A stretch of DNA of 64,000 nucleotides, taken from UBA1563 sp037440065. Its GTDB lineage: Bacteria; Bacteroidota; Ignavibacteria; Ignavibacteriales; Ignavibacteriaceae. The notes below the pieces were generated by a model. The model was not told where the DNA came from. It was given only the letters and a program-made list of their open reading frames with translations, and made no database searches. Position 1 is the stretch's first letter. Every line of letters begins with the position of its first letter. Shown one piece after another: positions 52,775 to 60,896 of this stretch. A program made the translations under genes and the position numbers. The stretch is taken from positions 62,001 to 126,000 of the forward strand of contig JBBIUV010000015.1 in assembly GCA_037440065.1 (NCBI GenBank). The letters are read 5' to 3'.

Positions 52775-53566
52775 ATGAATTTAGGAATACAAAACAAAAC
52801 CGTTCTTGTTACCGCATCAAGTAAAGGAATTGGAAAAGCGGCGGCCGAATTATTTACAGCAGAAAAATGTAATGTCGCCATCTGTTCTCGCAGTGAATTT
52901 GAATTAGAAAAAACAGCTTCAGAGTTATCTGCAAAACATGAAAATGAAATTTTCTGGATTGTGTGCGATCTGAATAACCCTTCCGACATTACAAACACTG
53001 CAGAAAAAGTAAAGGAGAAATTCGGCGGGATTGATATTCTTGTAAATAATTGCGGCGGTCCTTCGGCAGGATTTTTTGAAGAACTGAATGAAGAAAAATG
53101 GAACTTCGGTTATGAACAAGTTCTGTTAAGTGTGGTTCGCTTTGTACAAGCAGTTCTTCCGAACATGAAAAAGAAAAACTGGGGAAGGATTATCAACGTT
53201 ACTTCTGTGGCGGTGAAACAGCCGATCGATAATCTTCTGCTTTCAAACACATTCCGAGCAGGACTAATCGGCTTGAGTAAATCACTGAGCAACCAACTTG
53301 CAAAACATAACATCACGGTTAACAATGTTGCGCCCGGTTATACACTAACGGAAAGAATTTATGAACTTGCGGTGAACAAAGCCAAACTAACGGGTGAGTC
53401 GCATGAAACAATTATCGCGAATATGACAAAAGAAATTCCGCTCGGCAGAATGGCGCGTCCCGAAGAAATTGCTTCGGCAATTTTGTTCCTGGCTTCGGAA
53501 CAAGCATCGTACATTACGGGAAACACCATTCAAATTGACGGCGGACTTTACAAAGGATTAATGTAG
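52775..53566 (+). CDS. SDR-family oxidoreductase homologue with altered active site
   Basis: The 263-residue protein has the SDR fold: TASSKGIGKAAAELF (nucleotide loop), NNCGGPSAG (NNAG-like), NVTSVAV (catalytic Ser144), and the C-terminal ITGNTIQIDGG. The YxxxK pair is replaced: alignment from Ser144 puts Ser157 and Arg161 (SNTFR) where Tyr and Lys should be. A known subgroup of FabG-like proteins has such altered sites, so it may be a regulatory or unusual enzyme. The loop also has TA instead of TG. Its stop overlaps the next start by one base (TAGTG). Confidence 0.82.
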   Translation: MNLGIQNKTVLVTASSKGIGKAAAELFTAEKCNVAICSRSEFELEKTASELSAKHENEIFWIVCDLNNPSDITNTAEKVKEKFGGIDILVNNCGGPSAGFFEELNEEKWNFGYEQVLLSVVRFVQAVLPNMKKKNWGRIINVTSVAVKQPIDNLLLSNTFRAGLIGLSKSLSNQLAKHNITVNNVAPGYTLTERIYELAVNKAKLTGESHETIIANMTKEIPLGRMARPEEIASAILFLASEQASYITGNTIQIDGGLYKGLM

Positions 53567-54546
53567 TGAAAAAGAAAAATATTTTGCTCGTCTTTACCGG
53601 CGGAACTTTTTCAATGAAGATTGACGAGAAAACCGGAGGAGCCGTTCCTCATTTTTCCGGTAACGATCTCATGCAGCTAATGCCTGAAATTTATAATCTG
53701 GCAAACGTAACCATTTTCGATTTCGGTAAATATCCGGGTCCACACATGACTCCGGAATTGATGCTTGCTCTTTCAAAAAAAATTAAAAATCAATTGACCA
53801 AGAATGGTTTTGACGGCGTGGTTATTACTCACGGCACCGATACGCTTGAAGAAACTGCGTATCTGCTTGACCTAACTCTTGATACACCAATTCCCGTTGT
53901 CCTTACCGGATCGATGAAAAACAGTTCGGAACCGGATTGGGACGGACCGGCAAATTTAAAAGATTCGATTGCGATTTGTTTAAATCCAAACAGCAGAAAT
54001 CTTGGCGTTCTTGTTTGTTTGAACGGGGAAATAAATGCCGCAAGTGAAGTGACTAAAACTCACACGGATGATATCGAAACTTTTCACAGTCTTGATTTTG
54101 GCGCGCTTGGTTTTGTGAAGAATGAAAGAGTTATCTTCAACCGTCTGCCGCGCAAACTTGAAATTATAAAAACTTCTAAAATTGAAACCAATGTTGACCT
54201 GATAAAATGTTACGCTGGAATGGACGCGAAGTTTTTTAAATATTCAGCAGATACAAACGTTGCTGGAATTGTTGTTGAAGCGATGGGAGTTGGCAATGTG
54301 CCGCCGAAAGCGTTTGAAGGAATTAAATACGCGGTCGAGAAAAATATTCCCGTTGTACTGGTATCGCGTTGTCCCGCAGGAGAAACGCTTGATATTTACG
54401 GTTATCCCGGCGCCGGAAAATGGCTGCACGAACTCGGAGTAATTTTTTCCGATTATCTGAACGGACAAAAAGCTAGAATTAAATTGATGCTGGCTTTAGG
54501 AAAGATGAAAAAGCAAAGTGAATTGAAGAAGGTGTTTGAAGGATGA
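53566..54546 (+). CDS. L-asparaginase
   Basis: The 326-residue protein matches the bacterial asparaginase/glutaminase fold. The first catalytic Thr lies in LVFTGGTFSMK, and the second motif VVITHGTDTLEETAYLL (~84-100) holds Thr, Asp and the Lys partner region. PVVLTGSMKNSSEPDWDGPANL is also typical. No signal peptide is present, so it is the cytoplasmic AnsA type. It hydrolyses asparagine to aspartate and ammonia. The start is GTG, overlapping the SDR stop. Confidence 0.92.
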   Translation: MKKKNILLVFTGGTFSMKIDEKTGGAVPHFSGNDLMQLMPEIYNLANVTIFDFGKYPGPHMTPELMLALSKKIKNQLTKNGFDGVVITHGTDTLEETAYLLDLTLDTPIPVVLTGSMKNSSEPDWDGPANLKDSIAICLNPNSRNLGVLVCLNGEINAASEVTKTHTDDIETFHSLDFGALGFVKNERVIFNRLPRKLEIIKTSKIETNVDLIKCYAGMDAKFFKYSADTNVAGIVVEAMGVGNVPPKAFEGIKYAVEKNIPVVLVSRCPAGETLDIYGYPGAGKWLHELGVIFSDYLNGQKARIKLMLALGKMKKQSELKKVFEG

Positions 54547-54570
54547 ATCAGAAATTAATGTGGAGTGAAA

Positions 54571-55104
54571 ATGAAAATATTGTTGATGTTTCTTTTAATT
54601 CCGATGATGCAGTTTTTTGCTCAGGACTCAAATAAATCACAGGTCAAAACAGTTGAGTTTGTAAGCTTAGAAAAATACGTTGGTGTTTGGTATGAGATTG
54701 CAAAAATTCCAAATACTTTTCAGCGTTCATGCAAAAAAAATACTACGGCGACTTATTCAATCCAAAAGGATGGAAGGATTAAAGTTGTAAACAGATGTGT
54801 AGAAGATGATGGTGAAATTAATGAAGCTGAAGGTGTTGCTAGAATTGTTGATAAATTAACGAACGCTAAACTGGAAGTTAGTTTCGTATCCTTTTTTGGC
54901 TGGCGACCATTCTGGGGAGACTATTGGATCATCGGTCTTGATGATAATTATCAATGGGTTGTAGTAGGTCATCCGAAGCGGGAATACGGCTGGATCTTGA
55001 GCCGGACAAAATCAATTTCAGAAGAAACAAGGCTTAAAATATTCTCACTCCTTAGAGAACAGGAATATAATCCAAAAGACTTTGAGCTATCGATCCAAGA
55101 ATAA
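54571..55104 (+). CDS. Exported lipocalin (Blc-like)
   Basis: The 177-residue protein starts at ATG 54571, which has GGAGTG upstream; a GTG at 54565 is less likely. A short signal peptide (LLMFLLIPMMQFFAQ) is followed by the lipocalin GxW motif in VGVWYEIAKIPNTFQ. NTTATYSIQKDGRIKV and the C-terminal YGWILSRTKSISEE then follow. Blc-type lipocalins bind lysophospholipids or fatty acids at the envelope. A cysteine lipobox is not evident, so it is probably periplasmic. Confidence 0.88.
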   Translation: MKILLMFLLIPMMQFFAQDSNKSQVKTVEFVSLEKYVGVWYEIAKIPNTFQRSCKKNTTATYSIQKDGRIKVVNRCVEDDGEINEAEGVARIVDKLTNAKLEVSFVSFFGWRPFWGDYWIIGLDDNYQWVVVGHPKREYGWILSRTKSISEETRLKIFSLLREQEYNPKDFELSIQE

Positions 55105-55168
55105 TGACGGCGAATTTAATTGCAAAAAATAGTGTTGAGTCACCGCTTAAAAACAGACACAAACGTTT

Positions 55169-55597
55169 ATGAGAATTTGGTCTTTACATCCGAAATATCT
55201 TGATACCAAAGGCTTAGTTGCGCTTTGGAGAGAAACCCTTTTAGCAAAACATGTGCTGGAAGGAAAGACAAAAGGTTATAAGAATCATCCTCAACTTAAC
55301 AGATTTAAGAAAGCGCCGGCTCCACTTGATTGTATAAATCAATATTTATCTGTGGTGTATAAGGAAGCTTTACGAAGAGGATTTAATTTTACCAAAGACA
55401 AAATTAATTGGGAATTTAATCTCTATACGCTGACAGTAACAAAGGGACAGCTTTCTTATGAGAAGCAGCATCTCCTTAATAAATTAATTACGCGTGATAA
55501 AAATCTTTATGAAATTTTGTTGAACGTAACTGATCTCGTTCCGCATCCAATCTTTACAGTAATTGAAGGAGAAAAAGAAGAATGGGAGATTATCTAA
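55169..55597 (+). CDS. Pyrimidine dimer DNA glycosylase (T4 endonuclease V-like)
   Basis: A 142-residue protein opening with MRIWSLHPKYLDTKGLVALW. The next motif is RETLLAKHVLEGKTKGYKNH, then PQLNRF, matching the Pyr_excise family of endonuclease V-like proteins. In T4 EndoV the N-terminal amine acts as nucleophile after Met removal; the second residue here is Arg rather than Thr, so the chemistry may differ. It probably cuts at cyclobutane dimers. A 12-bp hairpin terminator follows. Confidence 0.8.
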   Translation: MRIWSLHPKYLDTKGLVALWRETLLAKHVLEGKTKGYKNHPQLNRFKKAPAPLDCINQYLSVVYKEALRRGFNFTKDKINWEFNLYTLTVTKGQLSYEKQHLLNKLITRDKNLYEILLNVTDLVPHPIFTVIEGEKEEWEII

Positions 55598-55610
55598 AAT
55601 TTATGTTTTC

Positions 55611-55657
55611 AAACCTTCAAGGATTGGTGAAATTTTTTTTCTGAACCTTGAAGGTTT
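55611..55657 (+). terminator. Terminator after the pyrimidine dimer glycosylase gene
   Basis: AAACCTTCAAGG (55611-55622) pairs with CCTTGAAGGTTT (55646-55657), a 12-bp stem with a 23-base loop, followed by TTATTTTTTTAATG. The T-rich tail suits termination of + strand transcripts. Each arm contains a shorter palindrome. Confidence 0.7.
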
Positions 55658-56722
55658 TTATTTTTTTAATGTTCCGTGAACTATATAACCGTTACCAGCA
55701 GAGAAAGCACCAATAAATACTTCGTCGTTAAATGGCATAACGGAATAGAAATCTACCGTGTAACGATTGTAATCCCGAATACTTTGCCATTGATTATTTA
55801 GTAAATATCTGATTGTACCATGACCACCGACAGCAAAAAAAATCCCCTCATTATTACATTTTAAATCTTTGTAATCATAATCATCCCAAGTTTCAACCTG
55901 CCAAAGATTTCCATTGAATTTAAACAAACCACTACCAGCTGAGTAAATTTGATTTTCAGAAATACCAACCATCCCCTTTTCACCATATTTATAACCTGTT
56001 CTAATTCCATCAACGATTACTAATTTACTAGAGTCTAAAATATTCCAAACTGAAGAAGTATATTTGGAAAAATAGAACATTGTAGTATCAGCTGTTACAC
56101 GATAATCAAAATATTCACTCATCATAAAAACCTCCCCATTAGGTGCAGTCCATATTGGTCCTAAATTTAGCTTGCTGTCAAAAGGTATTTTTTGCCATGC
56201 ACCACCTGTTTTGTGATAAAGTGTACCATAATAACCACATACCCACATATCGTTTGAGTTTTGACCATGAATATATAATAATCCACTTCCCAAAGGCATA
56301 TTTTCTCTTTGCCAATTTATTCCATTATACCTTAAGACTAGATTTTCTGAATGCAACATAGTATCAACTATTAGTTTAGCTCCAACAGAATAGATATGAT
56401 TTTCACTAAAACCAAAAATTGCCGCCAATTCGTAATTAAATCCCAAATCAGGAGTAACTCTTTTCCATTTCACACCGTCGTAGTGAAACATTTCACCCTG
56501 TCCGGCGAGATTAAAACCAACTGTCCAGACATCAGTGGGAGAACTGCCCCACATAGACCAGGGGACAACCCCATACCCGTGAGGGTTAAAGAGAGTATCA
56601 ACTTCCCAGTTATATTCTAAAGTTGTTCTTTCATTGTCGGGTGGTTGTGTCGGAGCTTTCTTACAGCCAAGATTAATCAATACAATAGTTACAAGTACAA
56701 TAAAAAGAAGTTGTTTTTTCAT
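55658..56722 (-). CDS. Propeller lipoprotein, related to the frameshifted one
   Basis: The likely start is ATG 56722 (GGAATT upstream), followed by a signal peptide and lipobox INLGCKKAP. Repeats such as MWGSSPTDVWTVG, HYDGVKWKRV, MWVCGYYG and HKTGGAWQKI alternate, each ending with a Gly or Val-Gly turn and a tryptophan, as in propeller-fold lipoproteins. The same pattern is found in the gene at 42355-43631. The role is unknown; ligand or surface binding is plausible. The stop lies directly next to the terminator. Confidence 0.8.
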   Translation of the reverse strand: MKKQLLFIVLVTIVLINLGCKKAPTQPPDNERTTLEYNWEVDTLFNPHGYGVVPWSMWGSSPTDVWTVGFNLAGQGEMFHYDGVKWKRVTPDLGFNYELAAIFGFSENHIYSVGAKLIVDTMLHSENLVLRYNGINWQRENMPLGSGLLYIHGQNSNDMWVCGYYGTLYHKTGGAWQKIPFDSKLNLGPIWTAPNGEVFMMSEYFDYRVTADTTMFYFSKYTSSVWNILDSSKLVIVDGIRTGYKYGEKGMVGISENQIYSAGSGLFKFNGNLWQVETWDDYDYKDLKCNNEGIFFAVGGHGTIRYLLNNQWQSIRDYNRYTVDFYSVMPFNDEVFIGAFSAGNGYIVHGTLKK

Positions 56723-56780
56723 AATTCCAATTACGGACAAATTCATGATTTTTTTTAATTCCAATGTAAGCGCCTCCTAT

Positions 56781-57377
56781 TTAATTCTGAAGATTAATTT
56801 CAATTCCAAGCGAGTAACTAAAGAAAGAATAATTAAAACCTCCTCCACCAAGGGCAAAGACTTCGGAACCAGTTTGATAACCGGCAATTGACAATAAATT
56901 AACTTTATCATTCCAAAGCGGTAGAGCTAATTTTACGTTTGTCCCTAATGAGAAAACTTTATTCGTTGGTCCGGTAATACCTTCAATTGATATTAAAGGT
57001 CCGAGCGAGAGTGAAACACTATATATTTTGAATAACGAGAAATCTACTTCCAGTTTCAGTCCATTACTGGAAATCGTTTCTGAACGCATTTGTCCACTCG
57101 GAGAAGTTTGAGCTTTCCAATAAGTATACGCTATTATGGGATGGACTTCGCTCGATAAATCAAATTTGAAGTGGGCTTCAAAGAGTATATCTCTGCTGAA
57201 TTTATGGGAAGTAGTTTGAGTTAAGTTTTGGGAATGTGAACCGAATTGAAATCCGATTTTGGGATTCAATTTTTCCACCTTCGAACTTTTATTGTTCAAA
57301 GTATCTTTGTTTTGACTAAAACTGACGAAAGAAAAAACAGCCGAAAATACTATTAACTGCAGAGTGAAATTTTTCAT
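56781..57377 (-). CDS. Predicted outer-membrane beta-barrel protein
   Basis: About 198 residues from ATG 57377, with a signal peptide (LQLIVFSAVFSFVSFSQ). The mature part alternates hydrophobic and polar residues in ten or so strands and ends in LGIEINLQN. This suits a small outer-membrane barrel or porin-like protein. No family was recognised. It lies four bases after a similar gene on the same strand and may be part of the same unit. Confidence 0.62.
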   Translation of the reverse strand: MKNFTLQLIVFSAVFSFVSFSQNKDTLNNKSSKVEKLNPKIGFQFGSHSQNLTQTTSHKFSRDILFEAHFKFDLSSEVHPIIAYTYWKAQTSPSGQMRSETISSNGLKLEVDFSLFKIYSVSLSLGPLISIEGITGPTNKVFSLGTNVKLALPLWNDKVNLLSIAGYQTGSEVFALGGGGFNYSFFSYSLGIEINLQN

Positions 57378-57393
57378 ATTAAAACCCACTCCG

Positions 57394-58005
57394 TTAGAAA
57401 TTGTTAATCAACCCAATATTAAGGCTTGGGATAAGCAAGGGTGTTTTGTTCTTTTGAGCAACGGTAGCAAGACCAATTGCCCAAAGAAAATTAATCCCCG
57501 ATTTTCTTATCTTGTTGGAACCGACCGTTAATTGGAATTTATTTACATTAGGTTCATGCTTCGTATTAAAGCCGTAACAATACTCAAAACTTAAATTGTC
57601 CAACGGGAACCAGCTTTTTTTAAGCAACTCATTAAAAAAAAGCATCGAGAATCTTAAACCCACTCCTGTCAATGGTTTTATTCCAAATCCACCTTCTGTA
57701 TTTGCTTGTGCGGGGAAAATTTGTGGAGTTACTGCTGCGCTATATTTGTTGTTAAAATTGTAACCGAGACCGAGATACAATATCTCGGAAGAGCCCAATC
57801 CGGTAAATAAGAACATATTCCCACCAACTTGTTTTTCGGTTAAAGTATCGGTAGTCCAATTTTTATTCATCGGTTGAGCGTATGCAGCAAAACCAAAAAG
57901 AATCATGAAAAAAAATGCTTGAAACCAATTTTTGTAAAAGTGAGGAATTAAGTTTATCAACAATGGTATCCTATAGTTTTTTTCTTCCCACAAAATGTAT
58001 TTCAC
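57394..58005 (-). CDS. Predicted envelope beta-barrel protein
   Basis: The frame opens at GTG 58005, but the first 25 residues look non-coding. A signal-like segment (WFQAFFFMILFGFAAYAQ) around residues 27-44 suggests a start inside the frame. The mature region has repeating strand-like units, for example LGLGYNFNNKYSAAVTP and GVGLRFSMLFF, and ends NIGLINNF, a barrel-type C-terminus. It is similar in style to the neighbouring 56781-57377 gene. No domain recognised. The exact start is uncertain. Confidence 0.55.
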   Translation of the reverse strand: MKYILWEEKNYRIPLLINLIPHFYKNWFQAFFFMILFGFAAYAQPMNKNWTTDTLTEKQVGGNMFLFTGLGSSEILYLGLGYNFNNKYSAAVTPQIFPAQANTEGGFGIKPLTGVGLRFSMLFFNELLKKSWFPLDNLSFEYCYGFNTKHEPNVNKFQLTVGSNKIRKSGINFLWAIGLATVAQKNKTPLLIPSLNIGLINNF

Positions 58006-58155
58006 TTAAGCACCAAACCGGTTTGCTGTTTCTTTACTTCAATTTCTGCTTAATTTGTTCTTCAGTAAGAAACTTTATCAGTTGGTTTTGTATTTATTAC
58101 AATACTAGATTCTTCTATTTCTCAAACTTCCTTTTCAAAAAATCTTTTGAATGAA

Positions 58156-59181
58156 TTATTCCATCACCCGCATAAACCGGGGTTCTTCAAGCGTAAGCAT
58201 TAAAGAAATTCTGTGTGTGTCAGGCAGGCGGTCATCTGCGGACATATTAAACCGCGCGAAGGAATAATCGATATTCAGTTTTGGTAATTTTACTCCAGCG
58301 CCGAATGTAAATTGTTTTACATCATTATAACCGGCGCGTACGGCAAAAAGATTTTTGTAGCTGTATTCCATTCCGAGATGGGGATTAAAACTAACGGGAC
58401 CAACATTAAATTGCGATGCAAAGCGGCGGTTCTCGAAACGGATATCAAGATCAACTGCCGGGAGAATTTTTCCGCCGAGAAAATCAAGTTGATATGCTGC
58501 GCCTACTTTTGCCGTTGGAGTTATCAATTCGTTTCTTCCCGTACTCCACGCAACAAAAGTTGTGGTAACATCTTGTAAGTTAGCGCCGAGCATTAAATTT
58601 TCCATCGGTGTATAATAAGCGCCGATATCAAATCCAATTCCGAAAGCTGAATATTCCGCAATTGAGCGCGAAAGAATTTTTACATTTGCACCGAGATAAA
58701 GATCGTCTGATACTCTTTTTGCACCGGTTAAATAGAATGCCCAATCCTGATTGCTGAATTCGGTTATGAGATCATAGTTCAATCTATCGCTATTGATGTC
58801 TAAAATCCCATCTCCGTTTGCATCGTACAACGCGTTTCGTGTATCGGGAATTCCATCAACGCCAAGGCGCATTACGCTTACTCCGAAAGTATAATCTTTT
58901 CCGTAAGGAATTGCCACGGCGGCATAATTGTAATTAACAAGATTTCCGTATCGTTCGTCGTGCATTAAAGCGATTTGTGGATAGTTAAGTTTTGCAAGTC
59001 CGGCCGGGTTGTAATAACCTGCTGTTACATCATTTGCAATTGCAACGTAAGCGCCGCCCATACCAAGCGGGCGTCCGCCAACACCGATTGAAAGAAATTC
59101 TCCGGCGTATTTGCCAATCACTGTTTGCGATTGAAGTGATGTTAGTAAAAGAGGGATCAGAAATAATAATCTCTTAACCAT
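58156..59181 (-). CDS. PorV/PorQ-family outer membrane protein
   Basis: From ATG 59181 (with GGAGAATTA upstream) there is a signal peptide of about 19 residues, then AGEFLSIGVGGRPLGMGGAYVA, the typical PorV/PorQ opening. The barrel continues through NYAAVAIPYG, YTFGVSVMRLGVDGIPD, the FGIGFDIG strand and YSYKNLFAVRAGY. Such proteins link the type IX secretion system to the outer membrane and help attach exported sorting-domain proteins. The exported propeller at 8519-9871 is one likely client type. The gene stands alone. Confidence 0.87.
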   Translation of the reverse strand: MVKRLLFLIPLLLTSLQSQTVIGKYAGEFLSIGVGGRPLGMGGAYVAIANDVTAGYYNPAGLAKLNYPQIALMHDERYGNLVNYNYAAVAIPYGKDYTFGVSVMRLGVDGIPDTRNALYDANGDGILDINSDRLNYDLITEFSNQDWAFYLTGAKRVSDDLYLGANVKILSRSIAEYSAFGIGFDIGAYYTPMENLMLGANLQDVTTTFVAWSTGRNELITPTAKVGAAYQLDFLGGKILPAVDLDIRFENRRFASQFNVGPVSFNPHLGMEYSYKNLFAVRAGYNDVKQFTFGAGVKLPKLNIDYSFARFNMSADDRLPDTHRISLMLTLEEPRFMRVME

Positions 59182-59319
59182 TAATTCTCCAAAAAGGATG
59201 TAAAAATTTGAAACTAAAATTTGCAATTAACAGATAAAAAACAAGTGAATCCTTTGGGGATGAAAATTTTCTCCACTTAATCATAAAGCGTAGATCAGGC
59301 TGTTTCAGGTTGATTTACC

Positions 59320-60693
59320 TTATTCAGTAAACGCAGAAATCTTATCTGCAACCAACTCTGCATTCTTAAAACAATCTCCCACCGAAATACCGCCGCGGTA
59401 ATTTCCGCTTAAAAAGATTCCGGGATTCTTTTGTTCAAATTCATCAAAATATTTTTCATGTTCGATGTAACCGAGATTGTATTGGGGAATCGCCTTGTTC
59501 CAATATCGGTAACTTTTGTAAACCGGCTCGGTTTTGATTTTCATTATTGATTGAAATTCTTCTATGACGGTTTTTAAAATTATTTCTTTGTCAAGCTTGA
59601 AAATATCTGCGTTGCGCGAGCCGCCGATAAAGAGGGTAAACGATACCGCTTCTTCCGGTGCCCGGTTTGGAAATAAAACCGAACTCCAAATCGCCCCAAG
59701 AAAAGATTTCTTTTCTTTTGCGGGAATTAAAAATCCGAATCCATCCAACGGTTGCCCGATATCTTCTTTTTTATATCCGAGATACAGCACCATCACGGGC
59801 GGATGATAAACCGCATCAAGATGATTTGCCAGATTACCGTCAATCTCTTTCAATAAAGAAGAAGTAACATACGCCGGAAGTGTTGAGAGAAGAAGGTCGC
59901 ACTCAATCTTTTTATCGAAGCCCGCATTATGATAAGCAACGGTAAATCCTTTTTCATTCTTCTTAATTGATTTAATATCAGCAAACGGTACAACCCGTTC
60001 ACCTAATTTCTTTGCGATTGTTTTTGGCAGACTCTGCATTCCGTTTATGAAGGAGAACATTCTTGCATTTTGTTTCGATTGCTCTTTTCTTTTCTTCCTT
60101 TCGCTAATGCTCCGGATTGTTCCAACAATCAGTCCACCGTATTTTTCTTCCAGTTCATAAAGTTTTGGAAAAGCTGAAGCAACACTCAAGTCTTCAGGAT
60201 TTCCGGCATACACTCCGGCAACAAAAGGATTGATGGCGTAATCGAGAAATTCTTGCCCCAATCTTCGTTTAACAAATTGGGCGATGCTTTGATAGTAACC
60301 ATCGTTCGAGCGTGAAATAAAAGGCTCGGCGAACAATCGCAGTTTTGCTTTTGCTGAAAATAATTTTGTTTTTAAAAATGCCAGGGGACTCATTGGCAGC
60401 GCGTGCAATTCACCATCGCGCAAGATGTATCTTTTATTTCCCTTGTCATTTGCGTAAACCATTTCGTTTGTCAAACCGATTTGATCGACAATTTCTTTAA
60501 TAACCGGAACGGTTTCCAAACCGGAATTTGGTCCTCGGTCAAAGAGGTAACCATTTTCCAAAACACTTTCCATTGCGCCGCCGGCTTCTTTATTTTTTTC
60601 AAGAACCGTAACGTCAAATCCTTTTTTCTGAAGAAGCCATGCCGTAGCTAACCCCGAAACGCCTGCACCGAGAACAACAACTTTTTTATTCAT
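59320..60693 (-). CDS. hemG: Protoporphyrinogen/coproporphyrinogen oxidase (HemY/HemG, PgoX type)
   Basis: This FAD enzyme oxidises protoporphyrinogen IX or coproporphyrinogen III. The 457 residues have VVLGAGVSGLATAWLLQKKG at the N-terminus (FAD site), VLEKNKEAGGAMES, DRGPNSGLE and the C-terminal GNYRGGISVGDCFKNA. The N-terminal GPNSGLETVP region is characteristic of protoporphyrinogen oxidase. It is the oxygen-dependent type, while the nearby hemN is oxygen-independent. The gene reads from a long A/T-rich gap shared with the divergent M14 peptidase gene. Confidence 0.9.
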   Translation of the reverse strand: MNKKVVVLGAGVSGLATAWLLQKKGFDVTVLEKNKEAGGAMESVLENGYLFDRGPNSGLETVPVIKEIVDQIGLTNEMVYANDKGNKRYILRDGELHALPMSPLAFLKTKLFSAKAKLRLFAEPFISRSNDGYYQSIAQFVKRRLGQEFLDYAINPFVAGVYAGNPEDLSVASAFPKLYELEEKYGGLIVGTIRSISERKKRKEQSKQNARMFSFINGMQSLPKTIAKKLGERVVPFADIKSIKKNEKGFTVAYHNAGFDKKIECDLLLSTLPAYVTSSLLKEIDGNLANHLDAVYHPPVMVLYLGYKKEDIGQPLDGFGFLIPAKEKKSFLGAIWSSVLFPNRAPEEAVSFTLFIGGSRNADIFKLDKEIILKTVIEEFQSIMKIKTEPVYKSYRYWNKAIPQYNLGYIEHEKYFDEFEQKNPGIFLSGNYRGGISVGDCFKNAELVADKISAFTE

Positions 60694-60848
60694 AAAGAAA
60701 TTTTTCTAAATTATGTAAAACATAAACTCATTGTAATATAATAACTGAAAAAAAGTTAAAATTTTAGTTGAACTACAAAAATATTTTTCGGAAGTTAGAG
60801 TAAACATTTGAAGTTCTTTTTCAAATTTATTAAATAAATAGTTATTTA

Positions 60849-60868
60849 TTGCACTAAACCCAGTGCAA
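60849..60868 (+). promoter_or_regulatory. Leader hairpin TTGCACT-AAACCC-AGTGCAA before the M14 peptidase gene
   Basis: A perfect 7-bp stem with a 6-base loop lies about 28 bases before the ATG, in the 203-base gap between divergent genes. It could be an operator or an mRNA leader structure. No promoter match was convincing on either strand. Confidence 0.4.
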
Positions 60869-60896
60869 GAGATTTTCACTTAATCTTGGAAGAAAA

